Source: Panicum virgatum (lineage: Eukaryota; Streptophyta; Magnoliopsida; Poales; Poaceae). From it: a stretch of DNA of 64,000 bases. Under the pieces are notes generated by a model, which did no database searches, had not been told where the DNA came from, and saw only the letters and a program-made list of their open reading frames with translations. The translations under genes and the position numbers were made by a program. Below, piece by piece: positions 21,493 to 33,390 of the stretch; positions within the stretch are counted from its first letter, which is position 1; each line of letters opens with the position of its first letter. The DNA is taken from the NCBI RefSeq assembly GCF_016808335.1, contig NC_053141.1, forward strand, positions 7,492,797 to 7,556,796, given 5' to 3'.

Positions 21493-22614
21493 TCTAACTC
21501 CTACTCGTCTACTTGTTGGTAAAGTCAATCAGATTCCCGGGTCTCCCCGATGGTCACGACCGGGGATCCCGAATCGGACGGACTTGGACGCGCGCCGTTG
21601 TTGGAGGCGCGTGTCGCCGTGTCGTCGCCTTCAGACGGCGATCGGCCACACTTGCACTTGAACTTGGACACGTCCGCGCGCGCGCGACGGGCCGGCGAGC
21701 ACGTCGAGTGCGTGAGCCGCGGATCGTTGTACAAGGCACGTCTCTCCCGCTGCGTCCGTGCAGCGGCCGCAAGCCGGGCCGGCCGGCCTCCCGGCTCGGA
21801 GCCGCCGCCGCCACGGCAGAACGGCTCGCAGCAGGCTAGCAAGCTAGCTAGAAGCCTACAACTAACTAGCCCTCCAGACGTGTGTTCCTTTTGGAAGGTA
21901 GCGACCGGAGGAGGATCCAGCCGGGAGCCGATCGAGATCGACCGCCGGAAAGCGACGGCGGCGGACAAACCAAGCGGCGTACGGCGACCGCCGTGTGCGT
22001 CGCGCGCGCGCGGCCGGAGATTCTACATGAAGAAGTGTTAGACGGCAGCCGATAGTTCTCCCATCAACATTGATAAATTGTGAAATCTAATAAAACCCCA
22101 TAAAAGATCGGGGCCGGGAATGTTTTTCGCGAAATTTTAGGCTATGGATTAATTTATAGAAACTTTAGTGTATTATTACTTAGTTAGAATGTAGGGGCCG
22201 CGGGTTGATCGTCATGATTTTGGGAGCTTTTTTGCAAAGTTTTGGGTGTGAGTACATTTTTAGGAATTTTAGGGCTTTTTTTAAAAGTCTATGGAGCATG
22301 GGTTAATTGATGTAGAGCTTAGATTTGTAAAAAATGTATGGATCGTGGGTTGGTTGTCATAAAGTTACCTGAGAGGTAGTTGGATCGAGAGAGTTCTCGT
22401 AAAATTGCTGAAGAGGTGGCTTGAATAAATGGTATTTATGAATTAACTGAGTGTGGGCTGGACTATATATTAATTTTGATAAAGTTCAAGGAGTTTTTTA
22501 TAAAATGAAGTGTAGGCTGAAATTAATTGAGTGTGGGCTGGACTATATAAATGAGTTGAGTATAATTGACAATAAAGTTACTATGTTTTTTTTCCAAAGG
22601 TAGGGATTATCTGG
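21493..22614. other. GC-rich then AT-rich intergenic segment
   Basis: 21500-22040 is GC-rich with overlapping open frames on both strands, none with a recognised domain, so no gene is called. 22100-22600 is AT-rich and contains degenerate repeats of a word similar to GAGTGTGGGCTGGACTATAT (near 22450 and 22535). Confidence 0.4.
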
Positions 22615-23815
22615 TATATTCTATTATAGGCAGTGTTATAGCCCATTATGCAGTATGTAAATGTGTGAGGCGATTTAACCCGTCAACGATATACATTAAG
22701 CGGGTTGGTTCTGTAGAAGTCTTGGTGTGTTTTTTGTGGATTTGTTGTTCGTGGAGTGCAAATTGATTTCACCAAAGCTCATAGGGTTTTATGTGGAGTG
22801 ACGTAGATAGAGTGCGAGTTGATTTTATTAGATTTCAGAGGTTTTCTTTAAAAAACTGTAGTAGGCCCCACATATAATTGGTTCCGTGGGCCCCACATAC
22901 GGTGGGACCCACTTGTGGGTCCCGTGAGTCCACAGTGGGGCCCACTTGGGTCCTACGGGGCCCACGGTGGGGCCCATATGTGGGACCCATATGTTGGATC
23001 AATCTGAGCCATTCACGCGCGATCCGACGCCCGAGATATTTCAGCCTATGTGGCGCAATGTGGGGGCAGAAATCCCCCACCCCCTTAGTATATTCTATTA
23101 TGGGCAGTGTTATAGCCCATTATACAGTGTGTAAATGTGTGAGGCGATTTAACCCGTCAACGATATACATTAAGCGGGTTGGTTTTGCAGAAGTCTTGGG
23201 GTGTTTTATGTGGATTTGTTATTCGTGGAGTGTAAATTGATTTCACCAAAGCTCATAGGATTTTATGTGGAGCGACGTAGATAGAGTGCGAGTTGATTTC
23301 ATCAGACTTCGGAGGTTTTTTTAAAAATTGTAGTAGGCCCCACACATAATTAGTTCCGTGGGCCCCACATACGGTGGGACCCACTTGTGGGTCCCGTGAG
23401 TCCACAGTGGGGCCCACTTGTGGGTCATGTGGGTCCACAGTTGGGCCCACTTGTGGGACCCACATTGTTGGGTCCTAGGGGCCCACGGTGGGGCCCATAA
23501 CCCACTTGTGGGTCCCGTGAGTCCACAGTGGGCCCACTTGTGGGTCACGTGGGTCCACAGTGGGGCCCACTTGTGGGACCCACATTGTTGGGTCCTACGG
23601 GGCCCACGGTGGGGCCCATAACCCACTTGTGGGTCACGTGGGTCCACAGTGGGGCCCACTTGTGGGACCCACATTGTTGGGTCCTACGGGGCCCACGGTG
23701 GGGCCCATATGTGGGACCCATATGTTGGATCAATCCGAGCCATTTACGCGCGATCCGACGACCGAGATATTTCAGCCTACGTGGGGGCAGAAATCCCCCT
23801 CTTAGGTCTTTTAAA
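22615..23815. repeat. Complex repeat block: 474-bp duplication and GTGGGACCCAC minisatellite
   Basis: Sequence from 22615 is repeated from 23089 (offset 474): both copies begin TATATTCTATTAT, continue through AACCCGTCAACGATATAC, and end with a GGGGGCAGAAATCCCC hairpin. Within each copy lies an array of near-palindromic words such as GTGGGACCCACTTGTGGGTC and GTGGGGCCCAC. The array is short in copy 1 (22870-22990) and expanded in copy 2 (23338-23720), where a unit of about 90 bp is repeated several times. The open frames reading GPTVGP or WVPQVGP are by-products of the repeat. Confidence 0.85.
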
Positions 23816-23930
23816 GATAGGTTGGGGAGGCCACCGCCGGCGAGTATGTCAGAGATGACGGCATGTGGCTTCTGCTACAACATGCAAACGACAAGAAGGG
23901 GGCAGAAAGACAGGCATTAAGGGCTCCTTT

Positions 23931-24066
23931 AGTTGTGGGATGTAAAATTTTTGAAATAGAATTTTTATCACATTTAAAGTACTAAATATAGACTAATTAT
24001 AAAATTAATTACAGAATTCGTCTGTAAACTACGAAATGAATTTAATGAGCCTAATTAATCCGACAT
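23931..24066. mobile_element. Truncated MITE of the GGCCGTGTTT family
   Basis: Left half only: a diverged start GGGCTCCTTTAGTTG, the words AAAGTACTAAATATAGACTAA, and a decayed CGTCTGTAAACTACGAAATG arm. It stops near ATTAATCCGACATTT. Confidence 0.6.
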
Positions 24067-24518
24067 TTTTGACATTTCTCATGCTCTATAAATCGAACGA
24101 GATCCTCAGAACTTATGCATACTATAAGCTAGGTCCAATGGAGCATGCAGCCATGCACTGCACACCAATGTAAGAATTAAAAGAACCGCCGCCTCGAACG
24201 TAGCTAATAATAACAAAACTGTCCTTTCTTCTTCTGTAGGAAAGGAAAACAAAAACAAAAACACATGACGGCTTAGAAGGTTCCAGCGATGGACAAAAAA
24301 AAAATAAAACTCATCACGGCAAGATAGCTGCTCGTCCATACATGCATCATGTCAAGGAGCTAGAACACTAGACGGTACGGTGGCGGGCCTGTCGTTCTAG
24401 AACATCTAGCCAAATCTAAAATTTTCTTCTCCTTGCTTGGGAGAAGAAAGAAAACTCATATCGTGATGGGGTTATTGTTATTTATTTACAGATGTATATT
24501 CTAGAATATACGGCTTAA
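24067..24518. other. Intergenic segment left of Harbinger element
   Basis: Moderately AT-rich. A 77-codon minus-strand frame shows no domain. Nothing is called. Confidence 0.4.
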
Positions 24519-26654
24519 TTAGAGCATCTCCAGCCCAGTGACTAAATAGGCCTCTATCTCTTCTTTTAGTCTCCCAAGTGGAAAAAACAACTCCAGCCGG
24601 ACCCCTAAACGGGCTACCATTTTGTAGAGGCCACCAAATTTTGGCCCAAGGCCCCTAGAACTGGAGACCCTCTATTTCCACCCAACACAGGGGCCCCACT
24701 TCTTTTTTCCTCTTTCCCCTCTCCTCTGGTTCGCTCGCTCGCGACACGGGGATCTGGTGGCTCCCGCGCCGTCCGCCGCCGCCACCATCCAGCCTCGCCG
24801 TCGCCGGAGATCCTCGCCCGTTGCCGGTAGACTCCCCGCCATGGACGGATCCGTCCCTCTGGGGACGGACGGCCGGCTTGGGGCACCGACAGCGACGGGC
24901 CGAGCCAGACCAGGCCGCTGCCGCGATTGGCCGGGGTGCCGCTGCCGCGCTGCATCTCCGGCGACAGGCGCACTCCCCGGCCGGCCGCGCCTACCTCGGC
25001 ATCCAAGAAACACCGGTCGACATTCGTGGCACCCACACGGCCAGAAGGTCCTCGTCCCGGCAGCATCCTACCTCGCCAGAACCACGACGTCGGGGTCGAT
25101 CCCGGCAGCGTCCGGCCACGCCAGGTCCCCGACGCCGTGCTCGCACCCGGCGCCTTGCTGCCTCGCCAGCTCTTCCAATAGCCTCCACCCGGGCCCCTCC
25201 TACCTGCTCCCCTGCGCCATGAAGCACCATATCGCGGCTCTGTGTTCACTGACGCCGGCAGGAAGGCCCAAACACCGAGCTTCTCCAAGCCGGCACAACT
25301 TCCGTCGCACCAAGCCCAGAAGACGTCAAGGGAAGCCGCCGCCACCACCTCGGACACCCGAAGAGCCGCCTCAATGACTTCACTCCAGGACGACGGCGTC
25401 TACTTCAGCTCCTCCTCGATGCCATTGTATGACTGGAGCCCTACCCTGACTGCCGACAACACCATGCAGGTAGGAGCAACTCCACCTGGTTCTTTGATAT
25501 TGTTTGCTTTAACCAGACAGGCATTGATTGGTGATATATCATTTAGTTCTCATGTTTTAGAATGCCCTGGATCATTCATGTTTAGTTCTATGCAATTAGT
25601 GAAATTGATCAAGCCTAACTTTGAAATCTGGAATATCATTTTATTTGCTTTGGGTGTTACCTATACTGGTAGTTGGCCCATACCTGCTAGCCTATATTTT
25701 GCTACTTTAGCTTGCTTAGCAGCCTAAAATATGAAACACAATGTTACACATAGAATCTGTGTACACGGTGCACCCTGTAATCTGCATGTCCTGAGCTAGT
25801 GGATATACATTTTGTGTTAGAATCAATTATTCAAATTGAACCGATGTCATAATCATTCTCACTTGGTTCAAAAAATGGTTTTCTTTGTTGTCAAGATTAC
25901 TGTGACCATATGATAGAAACAACACATTTCCTTAATATTTTGTCTGACAGCGGGAATTACAGTTTCCTTCAGAATTCTGGTTGTGAATCAGTTGTATTAT
26001 ATTTGCTAGTAAGTAGTAATCTATTCCATGTATTATCTTTCCATTATAAGACCCAATGGACAGTTCTCAGCCATTGGTGGACATGCTGACACAAGACTCT
26101 GAAGCCGATCTGGAGGTTCTCACACAAGCACCAATCCCAAATAGTGGCACTAGCAGAGGGCAGAGAGGAAACTACAATCACAATGAAGACATCCAGTTGT
26201 GTTGGTCTTGGATGGCCATAACATTTGGCCCAAGAATAGGAAGTGATCAACCAAAAAGCACATATTGGAATCGGATAGCAAAACACTATCATGAGAACAA
26301 GACTTTTGTCTCTGATAGAAATGGTACCTCCCTTGAAAAAAGGTGGAATGGCATCCAAAGGGAATGCATTCGGTTTCAAGAATGCATCGAGAAGATAGAA
26401 CGTCTCCGTCCAAGTGGCGTTCCGCATACAGAATATGTAAGTTCGTAAATTCATGACTTCATCAAATGCTTCTCATTCTCTAATTGTTGATTTCATCTTT
26501 GTTGCATATCAATTTAGCGCAAAAATCCTATGATGAGACCAAAGGTTTTCCTTACTTTCACTATTGGATGGAGGTCCGCCATACCAAGATGTTTCAATCA
26601 GTATATGAAGCAATGAAACAAGCCCAAGGAAAGAGGCAAAGCAAGTCTACGACC

Positions 26655-27792
26655 TGTTGACGCAAAAATCAACACACTGGAATCCGAGGGCAAGTGTTCG
26701 CCAAGCACGGAAAGTCAACCAAGCGTGCCAGTCAATTTGACCAGAAATTGACAAAGCAGAAAATAAGATCAAATTCGAGAGCGTATCGGCTGGGATTCCG
26801 AATATCTCTCAGACAAGCGTATCGGCAAGCTCTGCCGATACAGTAGACGACAAAAAAGATATTGAATGCAAGCGTATGATAAATAAGCGCGTCGGCAGGA
26901 TCAGCCGATGCACTAAATGACAAAACAGGCTTTGGGTAGCCGATTTGCGTGTATATAATAAGATCTAAGCTGCGAATGTACAACTTAGATGATGCAAACT
27001 AAAAACAAATCTAAATCGGCTCTTGAGATAACACGAGTGTTACTGCAAAATCTAAAGCCGATCTATTATGTTTTTAGAAGATAGATCTGATAATGGTCAA
27101 AAAGCATAGGAAAACCTATAAATCTAGCCGATATCGATAATTGGTGAATAAATCTAGACGAGACGACAGCGATGCGCCTGAAAGTCAAAGCCTAGATGAA
27201 CTCGATAACTTTTGAATAGGTTTGAACGAAGCCACAGCGATGCGTCCGGTAGCTAAAGCTCAAATATACTTGATAAAACAAAAACTCATCAGCAAACCAA
27301 GTCGCTCGAATGTGAGGTGTCCTTGATCAACTTGAAAGAACTCATCGAAAAGAAAAAGAAAAGGCGAAGTTGCAGAAAAAGTGCAAAGAAATTGTAAAGT
27401 TTTGTTGTATTGGATGTGTATCAAGTTTCTCCGGTCCCTTACAACTTATATTTATAGCCTAGTACTACCAAGTCCTAGCCGATTACGGCGAATATTACCT
27501 GACTTAAAAGAAAAGACTACATAAAGATAAACTACTTTAAATATTACAACCGAATCACCAAAATTTTCGTAGAGTCCGGTTCCTCTCCTCCTTTCTTGAC
27601 TTCATCGGCAACTCTCATCGGCCAAGCACCAGAGCTAGCGGATCATCATCTTCGAAGCATATTCCCCTGGTCCATTGGACGGACTCCATTGGCTGATTTC
27701 AACTCAGTGCATCTTTTGTTTTCTTCCAAATCGGCCACTTTTCCTTCATAAAAATCACCTCATTTGACACGTATCAAAAAACGGTATCAACA
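26655..27792 (-). repeat. 3' LTR of nested retrotransposon (complete)
   Basis: 1138 bp, starting TGTTGACG and ending GTATCAACA. It pairs with 30283-31265 along most of its length, with scattered substitutions and small indels. Confidence 0.85.
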
Positions 27793-28074
27793 CATGCCCC
27801 CCAGTTTCAGAGTAATGGATCTATTGCTCCGAAATTAATGTCAATCATTATCGCCAACGTTCAAATATATCTTCATTTCCCAAATAGACGACATATCGAA
27901 TTCCCATTTTGCCCTCAGGCAAAGGTTATAAATATCTCCATCTTCCTTTTCGCTGGCACACTTCCTTAGCACCTCTGCCTTCTCTCTTACTCAAGAACAC
28001 ATCTGTTCTGCCGCCTCCATCGCAGCCTCCTAGGGTTTCAAGGATCTAAGTCCAAGAACCACTCTTTCCGGCAA

Positions 28075-29932
28075 TGGCGTCCATCTCTGAGATCCCAGAG
28101 GTATGTCTCTTTTCCCATCAACTCTTTTGCTCTTCACCCCCTTCCGATTTCTTCAGTCGCATTTCTCATTTCCACCATTATTTTCAGAATCTTAGGGGCA
28201 ATATGATCATCCCACTAGAGAATTAACCCAGCATGATTTGTCTAGGCCCCATGGGAAATCCAGATCCGACTAGCATAATCAACCTAGAAACGAGCAGGAT
28301 TCCCCTCAAATCTTCCAACATGAATCTGGATTGGACTCAGGCCTTTAGATCTTGGCCAAGCGTTACTCCCGGATGGAGGAACTGGTTTCGTAGAATAGCC
28401 AATGTTCAGAGAACCAACTGGGAAGAATATGACATTAGTCAATGCCTGAATCTGTCTTTATCGGAGATGATTAGAAATGAGCCGATGCAAATATCGGCCT
28501 CTTACTTTTGGTCTGACACCGTCAATGCGTTCATGTTTAACCATGGGCCAATGATACCTACTCTGATGGATGTTGTGATGCTCACTGGCCTGAATATCCA
28601 TTTGCTAGAAAAAGCATCTTTCAAGATTGAAACAAAAAGCATCGGCGGATGGAAAGGATATATCGGCAAGAATATGAAGACCGGACCAGTATCTGTCTGG
28701 GAGCATACTGTCTTTCTCAACATGTGGCTTGAGAAATTCATCTTCTATGGCAAAGCAGTCGGCCCAACAAGCAATAACCTTAAGTTGGCAGAAACTCTGG
28801 CCACTGGCAATCCTGTCCCCCTCGGCAAGCTCCTTCTGGGGTCGGTTTATCATTTACTCCATCAAGTATCATCCAAACTCAGAAAGAACCAGCCGATCAC
28901 CAACTTGGGAGGCCCCTAGTGGTTCATTCAATTGTGGCTGCACATGTACATGCACAAAACCATGACAGTTTAATTGTCAGAGATAGAATTCCCATCAGAA
29001 AACTTCTCTGAAGAAGAAGAAACCGTCACTCGCCGATGCACATCATTTGGTGAAGCAGCTATCTTGATTGCCAATGATCCCAAGACCCTTGGCATTACTG
29101 ACTTTTTCAAGTCCTTCTACAATGGGTTCCCAGAAATCTCCACTATCTGGTTTGCATATCAGGATGAAAAAGTCATGTATGAAAACCCCTTCAAGTTCCA
29201 GCTCGAATCATGGAAAACTGATGAAGAAGCCACCAAGATTATGAAGGAAATAATCTCCTCAAGAATTCTGCCGATCAACTTCACAGCTGGCAAAGATATC
29301 CCTAGCTATGAATTCTATAATCCATCAGTAGCAGCCAGACAACTGGGATTTGGCCAAGTGCCCCCCTCTCTCTTCTTTGTCGGCAAAGTCCAACTTAGAG
29401 GAGCTCTCAGCGGCGCTCTCTCTTACAGTCGGCTGAAAGACCTGGAGCCTGATGTAGACACGGCACTTCTAGCTGACTGGCAAATTGCACCCTTTGTCAC
29501 CACCCCCTTCACTCAGTGGTGGTCAGAATGGTAAGAGCATATCTTCTGCAAATCTGCCAATCTTTACTGCACTGTCCTGAATGGAAACTATCAGGCAGCC
29601 GAAAACGAGGTACGAAACCAAACTCATCTCTTCTGCTGCATCATAATGCTTTCCATTCATCTCTAACATTTTTCTGAATAGGGCGATGATGTTGACCCTC
29701 CGACCATCAGCGGAAGCGGTCAGCCGATCCATTATGCGCTGCCAGCCGATAAGCCCAATATCGGCCATGGCACTCCAACTCTGGCAGATGTGGCCACTAA
29801 GAAGAAACGCAAGTTACCAATTACCAAGGTTACAAGTCGCAAGAAGAAGAAATCCCCAGGCCAATCCTCAGCAGCAGCAACACCCCAAACAGGTGCTTTG
29901 ATCGACCTTCCCTCTTCTTCTTCAAATTCTTG
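28075..29932 (+). pseudogene. Plant mobile domain (PMD) gene fragment inside the retrotransposon, antisense to it
   Basis: A TATA-like GGTTATAAATATC at about 27925 precedes a short first exon (28075-28101, MASISEIPE, GTATGT donor). A second exon from about 28188 carries the plant mobile domain. It is recognised by the segments DWTQAFRSWPSVTPGWRNWF, SASYFWSDTVNAFMFNHGPM and PTLMDVVMLTGLNI, then the long stretch to TPFTQWWSEW, and a last exon from about 29683 with a lysine-rich tail (KKKRKLPITKV). In-frame stops occur at 28223, 28917 and 28973, where a continuous domain would be expected, so it is not translatable as one protein. PMD proteins occur both as host silencing-related proteins and as passengers of transposons. 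Introns and its own promoter-like box show it was copied from genomic DNA, not from a spliced mRNA of the element. Confidence 0.7.
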
Positions 29933-30282
29933 AATAAGGGCCGATTCGATAGCACGCTCATCAGCCGATAAATATATTTTAAATGGCTTGTGCTTTTGGG
30001 GAGGAACTAACACCGGAGGATTCACCAAATAATGTCTGATCTCATCTAATGCCTTCTGATGCTCCTCTCCCCATACAAATTTCTGATCGGCCTTCAACTT
30101 CAGTGAAGAACTGAACGGCTGAATTTTCCCAGACAGATTGGATATAAATCTTCGAATAAAATTAATCTTGCCGATCAATGACTGAAGTTCAACTTTTGTC
30201 GTAGGGGCTTCGACTTTGTCGATGGCTGATATAGTCTTCTGACTAATTTCAATCCCTCGCTCATGTACCATAAAACCCAAGA
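29933..30282 (-). pseudogene. Ty3-type reverse transcriptase/RNase H fragment
   Basis: The minus-strand frame reads EFLGFMVHERGIEI, then ELQSLIGKINFIRRFISNLS, FVWGEEHQKALDEI and KIYLSADERAIESALIQE. This is the RT connection and start of RNase H of Ty3-type pol. It begins abruptly at the LTR boundary (30282/30283), where LTR and pol share only a few bases, and ends at the junction with the antisense mobile-domain gene. Upstream gag, protease and RT palm and downstream integrase are absent. It sets the coding orientation of the element. Confidence 0.8.
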
Positions 30283-31265
30283 ATTCCGAATATCTCTCAG
30301 ACAAACGTAACGGCAAGCTCTGCCAATACAGTAGACGGCAAAAAGATATTGAATGCAAGCGTATGATAAATAAGCGCGTCGGCAGGATCAGCCGATGCAC
30401 TAAACGACAAAACAGGCTTTGGGTAGCCGATTTGCGTGTATATAACAAGATCTAAGCTGCGAATGTACAACTTAGATGATGCAAACTAAAAACAAATCTA
30501 AATCGGTTCTTGAGGTAACACGAGTGTTACTGCAAAATCTAAAGCCGATCTATTATGTTTTTAGAAGATAGATCTGATAATGGCCAAAAAGCATAGGAAA
30601 ACCCATAAATCTAGCCGATATCGATAATTGGCAAATAAATCTAGACGAGACGACAGTGATGCGCCCGAAAGTCAAAGCCTAGATGAACTCGATAACTTTT
30701 GAATAGATTTGAACGAACCCGGTAGCTAAAGCTCAAATATACTCGGTAAAACGAAAACTCACCAGCAAACCAAGTCGCTGGAATGTGAGGCGTTCTTGAT
30801 CAACTTGAAAGAACTCGTCGAAAAGAAAAAGAAAAGGCGAAGTCGCCGAAAAAGTGCAAAGGAATTGTAAAGTTTTGTTATATTGGATGTGTATCAAGTT
30901 TCTCCGGTCCCTTACAACTTATATTTATAGCATAGCACTACCAAGTCCTAGCCGATTACGGCGAATATTACTTGACTTAAAAGAAAAGACTACCTAAAGA
31001 AAAGCTACTTCAAATATTACAATCGAATTACCAAGATTTTCGTAGAGTCCGGGTCCTCTCCTCCTTTCTTGACTTCATCGGCAACTCTCATCGGCCAAGC
31101 ACCAGAGCTAGTGGATCAGCATCTTCGAAGCATACTCCCCTGGTCCATCGGACGGACTCCATTGGCCGATTTCAACTCTGTGCTTCTTTTGTTTTCTTCT
31201 AAATCGGTCACTTTCCCTTCATAAAAATCACCTACTTTGACACGTGTCAAAAAACGGTGTCAACA
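30283..31265 (-). repeat. 5' LTR of nested retrotransposon (lacks 140 bp)
   Basis: Matches 26795-27792 from ATTCCGAATATCTCTCAGAC onward. The 140 bp that would adjoin the interior are missing and RT sequence follows directly. This points to an internal deletion that also removed the primer-binding site. Confidence 0.82.
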
Positions 31266-31730
31266 CAACCCCATCGCAAGAAGCACAAGAAGATGACCGT
31301 GAACCTTCCAAGCGACCTCCAGACCGCAAACAATCAAAACAGAAACAAAAGAGGAACGATGGAGAAGATGAATATGCCGTGCAACTTGCAACCTTTAGAA
31401 GATGAATATGCCGTGCAACTTGCAACCTTTATACAAATAAAGTCAGAAGAACATTAGAAACGCGAAGAAAGATGGAAAGCTGAGAAGGACCTCGAAGAGC
31501 GGAATTTGCTATGGGATCAAGAACAAAAGAATATGTTCTGTAACACCTCCTACATGGATGAAAGTCAAAGAGCATATGTCAAGGCAATGAGGCAACAAAT
31601 AGCAACAGCCAATGAAGCATTACTCAAGGCATCGGGGGGAGGTTCCACAAGTGAGCAGGGCAGCGGAGGGGACGCTGAGGAAGCTCAGGGCAGCGGAGGG
31701 GATGCTGAGGAAGCTGAGTCTCTCATGTGA

Positions 31731-33390
31731 AGATCATTTTTTTTCAGTTACTGTCATAATTATGTTGATCTCTGAAACTGTAATTTCAGTTATTTGCTTG
31801 AGATATTCAGTACGAACCTTGTAGACTTGGCGAGGCTGCATGCAGCATGCTGTATGGTTGTTATTTGAATTGCAGTACACTGTGCATATGTGCCACTGTG
31901 TTCAGTTTTGTGTATATGTGCCACTGCCATTGAAGCAGATTATCATCTACCCCGCATATTAAGGTAAAAGTCTTATGAACAAGGCACAAGTGTTGTCTTT
32001 TATTTATAATCTAGTCTGGAGCATGTTTTGCAATCAGTGTCCATCCATATTTTTTGAATCAGTTGGTAATTCAGTGGTTGCAGCTTATCATATATTTTTA
32101 CAGTGGTCTGTTCTGTACATAAACATGGCATATCAGCAAAATGAAAGGATTTAGGATTGATTCCCTTTTTTCTGCAGTTTTCTGTTACATCTCCCTTGAA
32201 TGATGCCAGTGAGCATTAGCTTTGAGAATGATAAATGGTACATATATAAATAGAAGTGAAAAGGATTTAGGTATTGTTCCTTGATATTTTTCACTGTCAT
32301 TTGTTTGTTCTGTACATAAATTTCATGTCAATGGGCTAGCATAAGGAAGTCTGAATTTGAAGTACATAAATTCCCCCAGCCGGGAATGGAACTTCTTTAT
32401 GAATAGGAAGTCTGAATTTGATAGCCTCATGCCGTCAGTGTTATGCCTGGTTCAGAAACCTTGATGCTAAAAACTGCTGGAAAAGATGTAGAAGTAGAAC
32501 AGCATCTGAACCTGCAAAAGATGCTGCTGCAAGTGATGTTAAGTTGCCAGTAGGCACACACACGGTCCTTGATGATACTCTGCTATGCAGATTTTGTTTA
32601 GCAACCTCACTGACGAGGTCACTAAAAAAACACTAACTTTTTTTCTCAAGTTTGTGACTACTACACACAGTATTTTTCTCAAGTTTGCCGGTGGACAAAA
32701 TCTACCAAAAGGCAATATAGAGATGAAGCTTGTGACTACTACTAATGCTACTGTAAAAATCAATCAGCAGTTTGTGAGTTGTGAAACTAAAAGCTGAACC
32801 AGATACTTTCAGAAACTGAACCAGATGCTTTCAGAACTTGATATTTGAGTGAGAAAATGTGATAAGCTCCTGCTTCCACTCACTACACACAGTTTTTTCC
32901 AACCTGATGAAAATCAACTTCAGAAGTGAACCAAAATAAGTAACAAGATTCCATTTTATTTGATGCACGGTAGCATCTTATTTGTTTGCTACAAGTACAA
33001 CACTAGAGGCAATGCTATGTTTGCTACAAGTACAACACAAGAATTATACTGTGTCTTCAAAAAACCTTGGCCTCCATGCATTTCCACTTCAGGAACAACA
33101 GAAATATCGACATTGTTAACCGAAGCAGTCTCAGCATCTCGTTTGTGCTGCTAAAAGACCTAAATGTCTTACAGAACCAAAGCCGCACACATCCTTTGGC
33201 TTGGGGATCCAACCAGAAGAAAAAAAATAATAGAAAGAAACAAGAAGCTCATGACAAGCTGTCTGGCCCTCAGATCGATCCATCTTCATTGTCTCGCTGA
33301 TCCCAGGCCTGTGGCTTCAGATCTCTTCATGATCCTCAGCTTCTTGCAAGTGCTAGTGAACATCCTGCAGAAATATAGTAAAGACGGCCA
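31731..33390. other. Harbinger non-coding interior between the two genes
   Basis: AT-rich sequence between the convergent accessory and transposase genes. It probably contains both 3' UTRs. Short open frames without domains; nothing else recognised. Confidence 0.45.

Larger units (their letters stand above)
26655..31265 (-). mobile_element. Ty3-type LTR retrotransposon (minus orientation) carrying a plant-mobile-domain gene
   Basis: The ends are TGTTGACG (26655) and TCAACA (31265), flanked by CGACC (26650-26654) and CAACC (31266-31270), a 5-bp duplication with one change. Orientation is minus for three reasons. A purine tract CTGGGGGGCATG abuts the left LTR on the minus strand. The LTR has a GGCTATAAATATAAG TATA box on the minus strand. 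The RNase H-side RT fragment (30282-29933) reads on the minus strand. The 5' LTR (right) lacks about 140 bp, and the primer-binding site, gag and most of pol are missing. The element is therefore defective. Its interior is dominated by an antisense gene fragment with a plant mobile domain. Confidence 0.85.
25374..31730 (+). pseudogene. Harbinger accessory gene (Myb/SANT-like DNA-binding protein), interrupted
   Basis: Exon 1 is 25374-25468 (ATG ACT TCA, ending ACC ATG CAG before GTAGGA). The next exon covers about 26056-26436. It encodes the trihelix/Myb-like domain, starting about NEDIQLCWSWMAITF and continuing through SLEKRWNGIQREC, and ends at a GTAAGT donor. A third exon from about 26519 reads YDETKGFPYFHYWMEV in a frame one base off the expected phase. 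It is cut at 26654 by an LTR retrotransposon and resumes at 31266 with the basic RPPDRKQSKQKQKR segment and a C-terminal coiled-coil-like region to the stop at 31730. A 35-bp direct duplication near 31360-31425 and an in-frame stop near 31456 add to the damage. In this superfamily the accessory protein binds the termini and works with the transposase. Confidence 0.8.

Noticed and set aside
21550..22041. 163-codon plus-strand frame in GC-rich DNA
   Set aside because: No recognised domain, overlapped by equally long frames on the other strand. The composition alone explains it.
23338..23720. Possible CRISPR-like array
   Set aside because: The repeats are adjacent, near-palindromic and variable in period with no unique spacers, in a eukaryotic genome.
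22878..23858. Frames reading repeated GPTVGP or WVPQVGP
   Set aside because: Created by the GTGGGACCCAC minisatellite; the reading frame follows the repeat on both strands.
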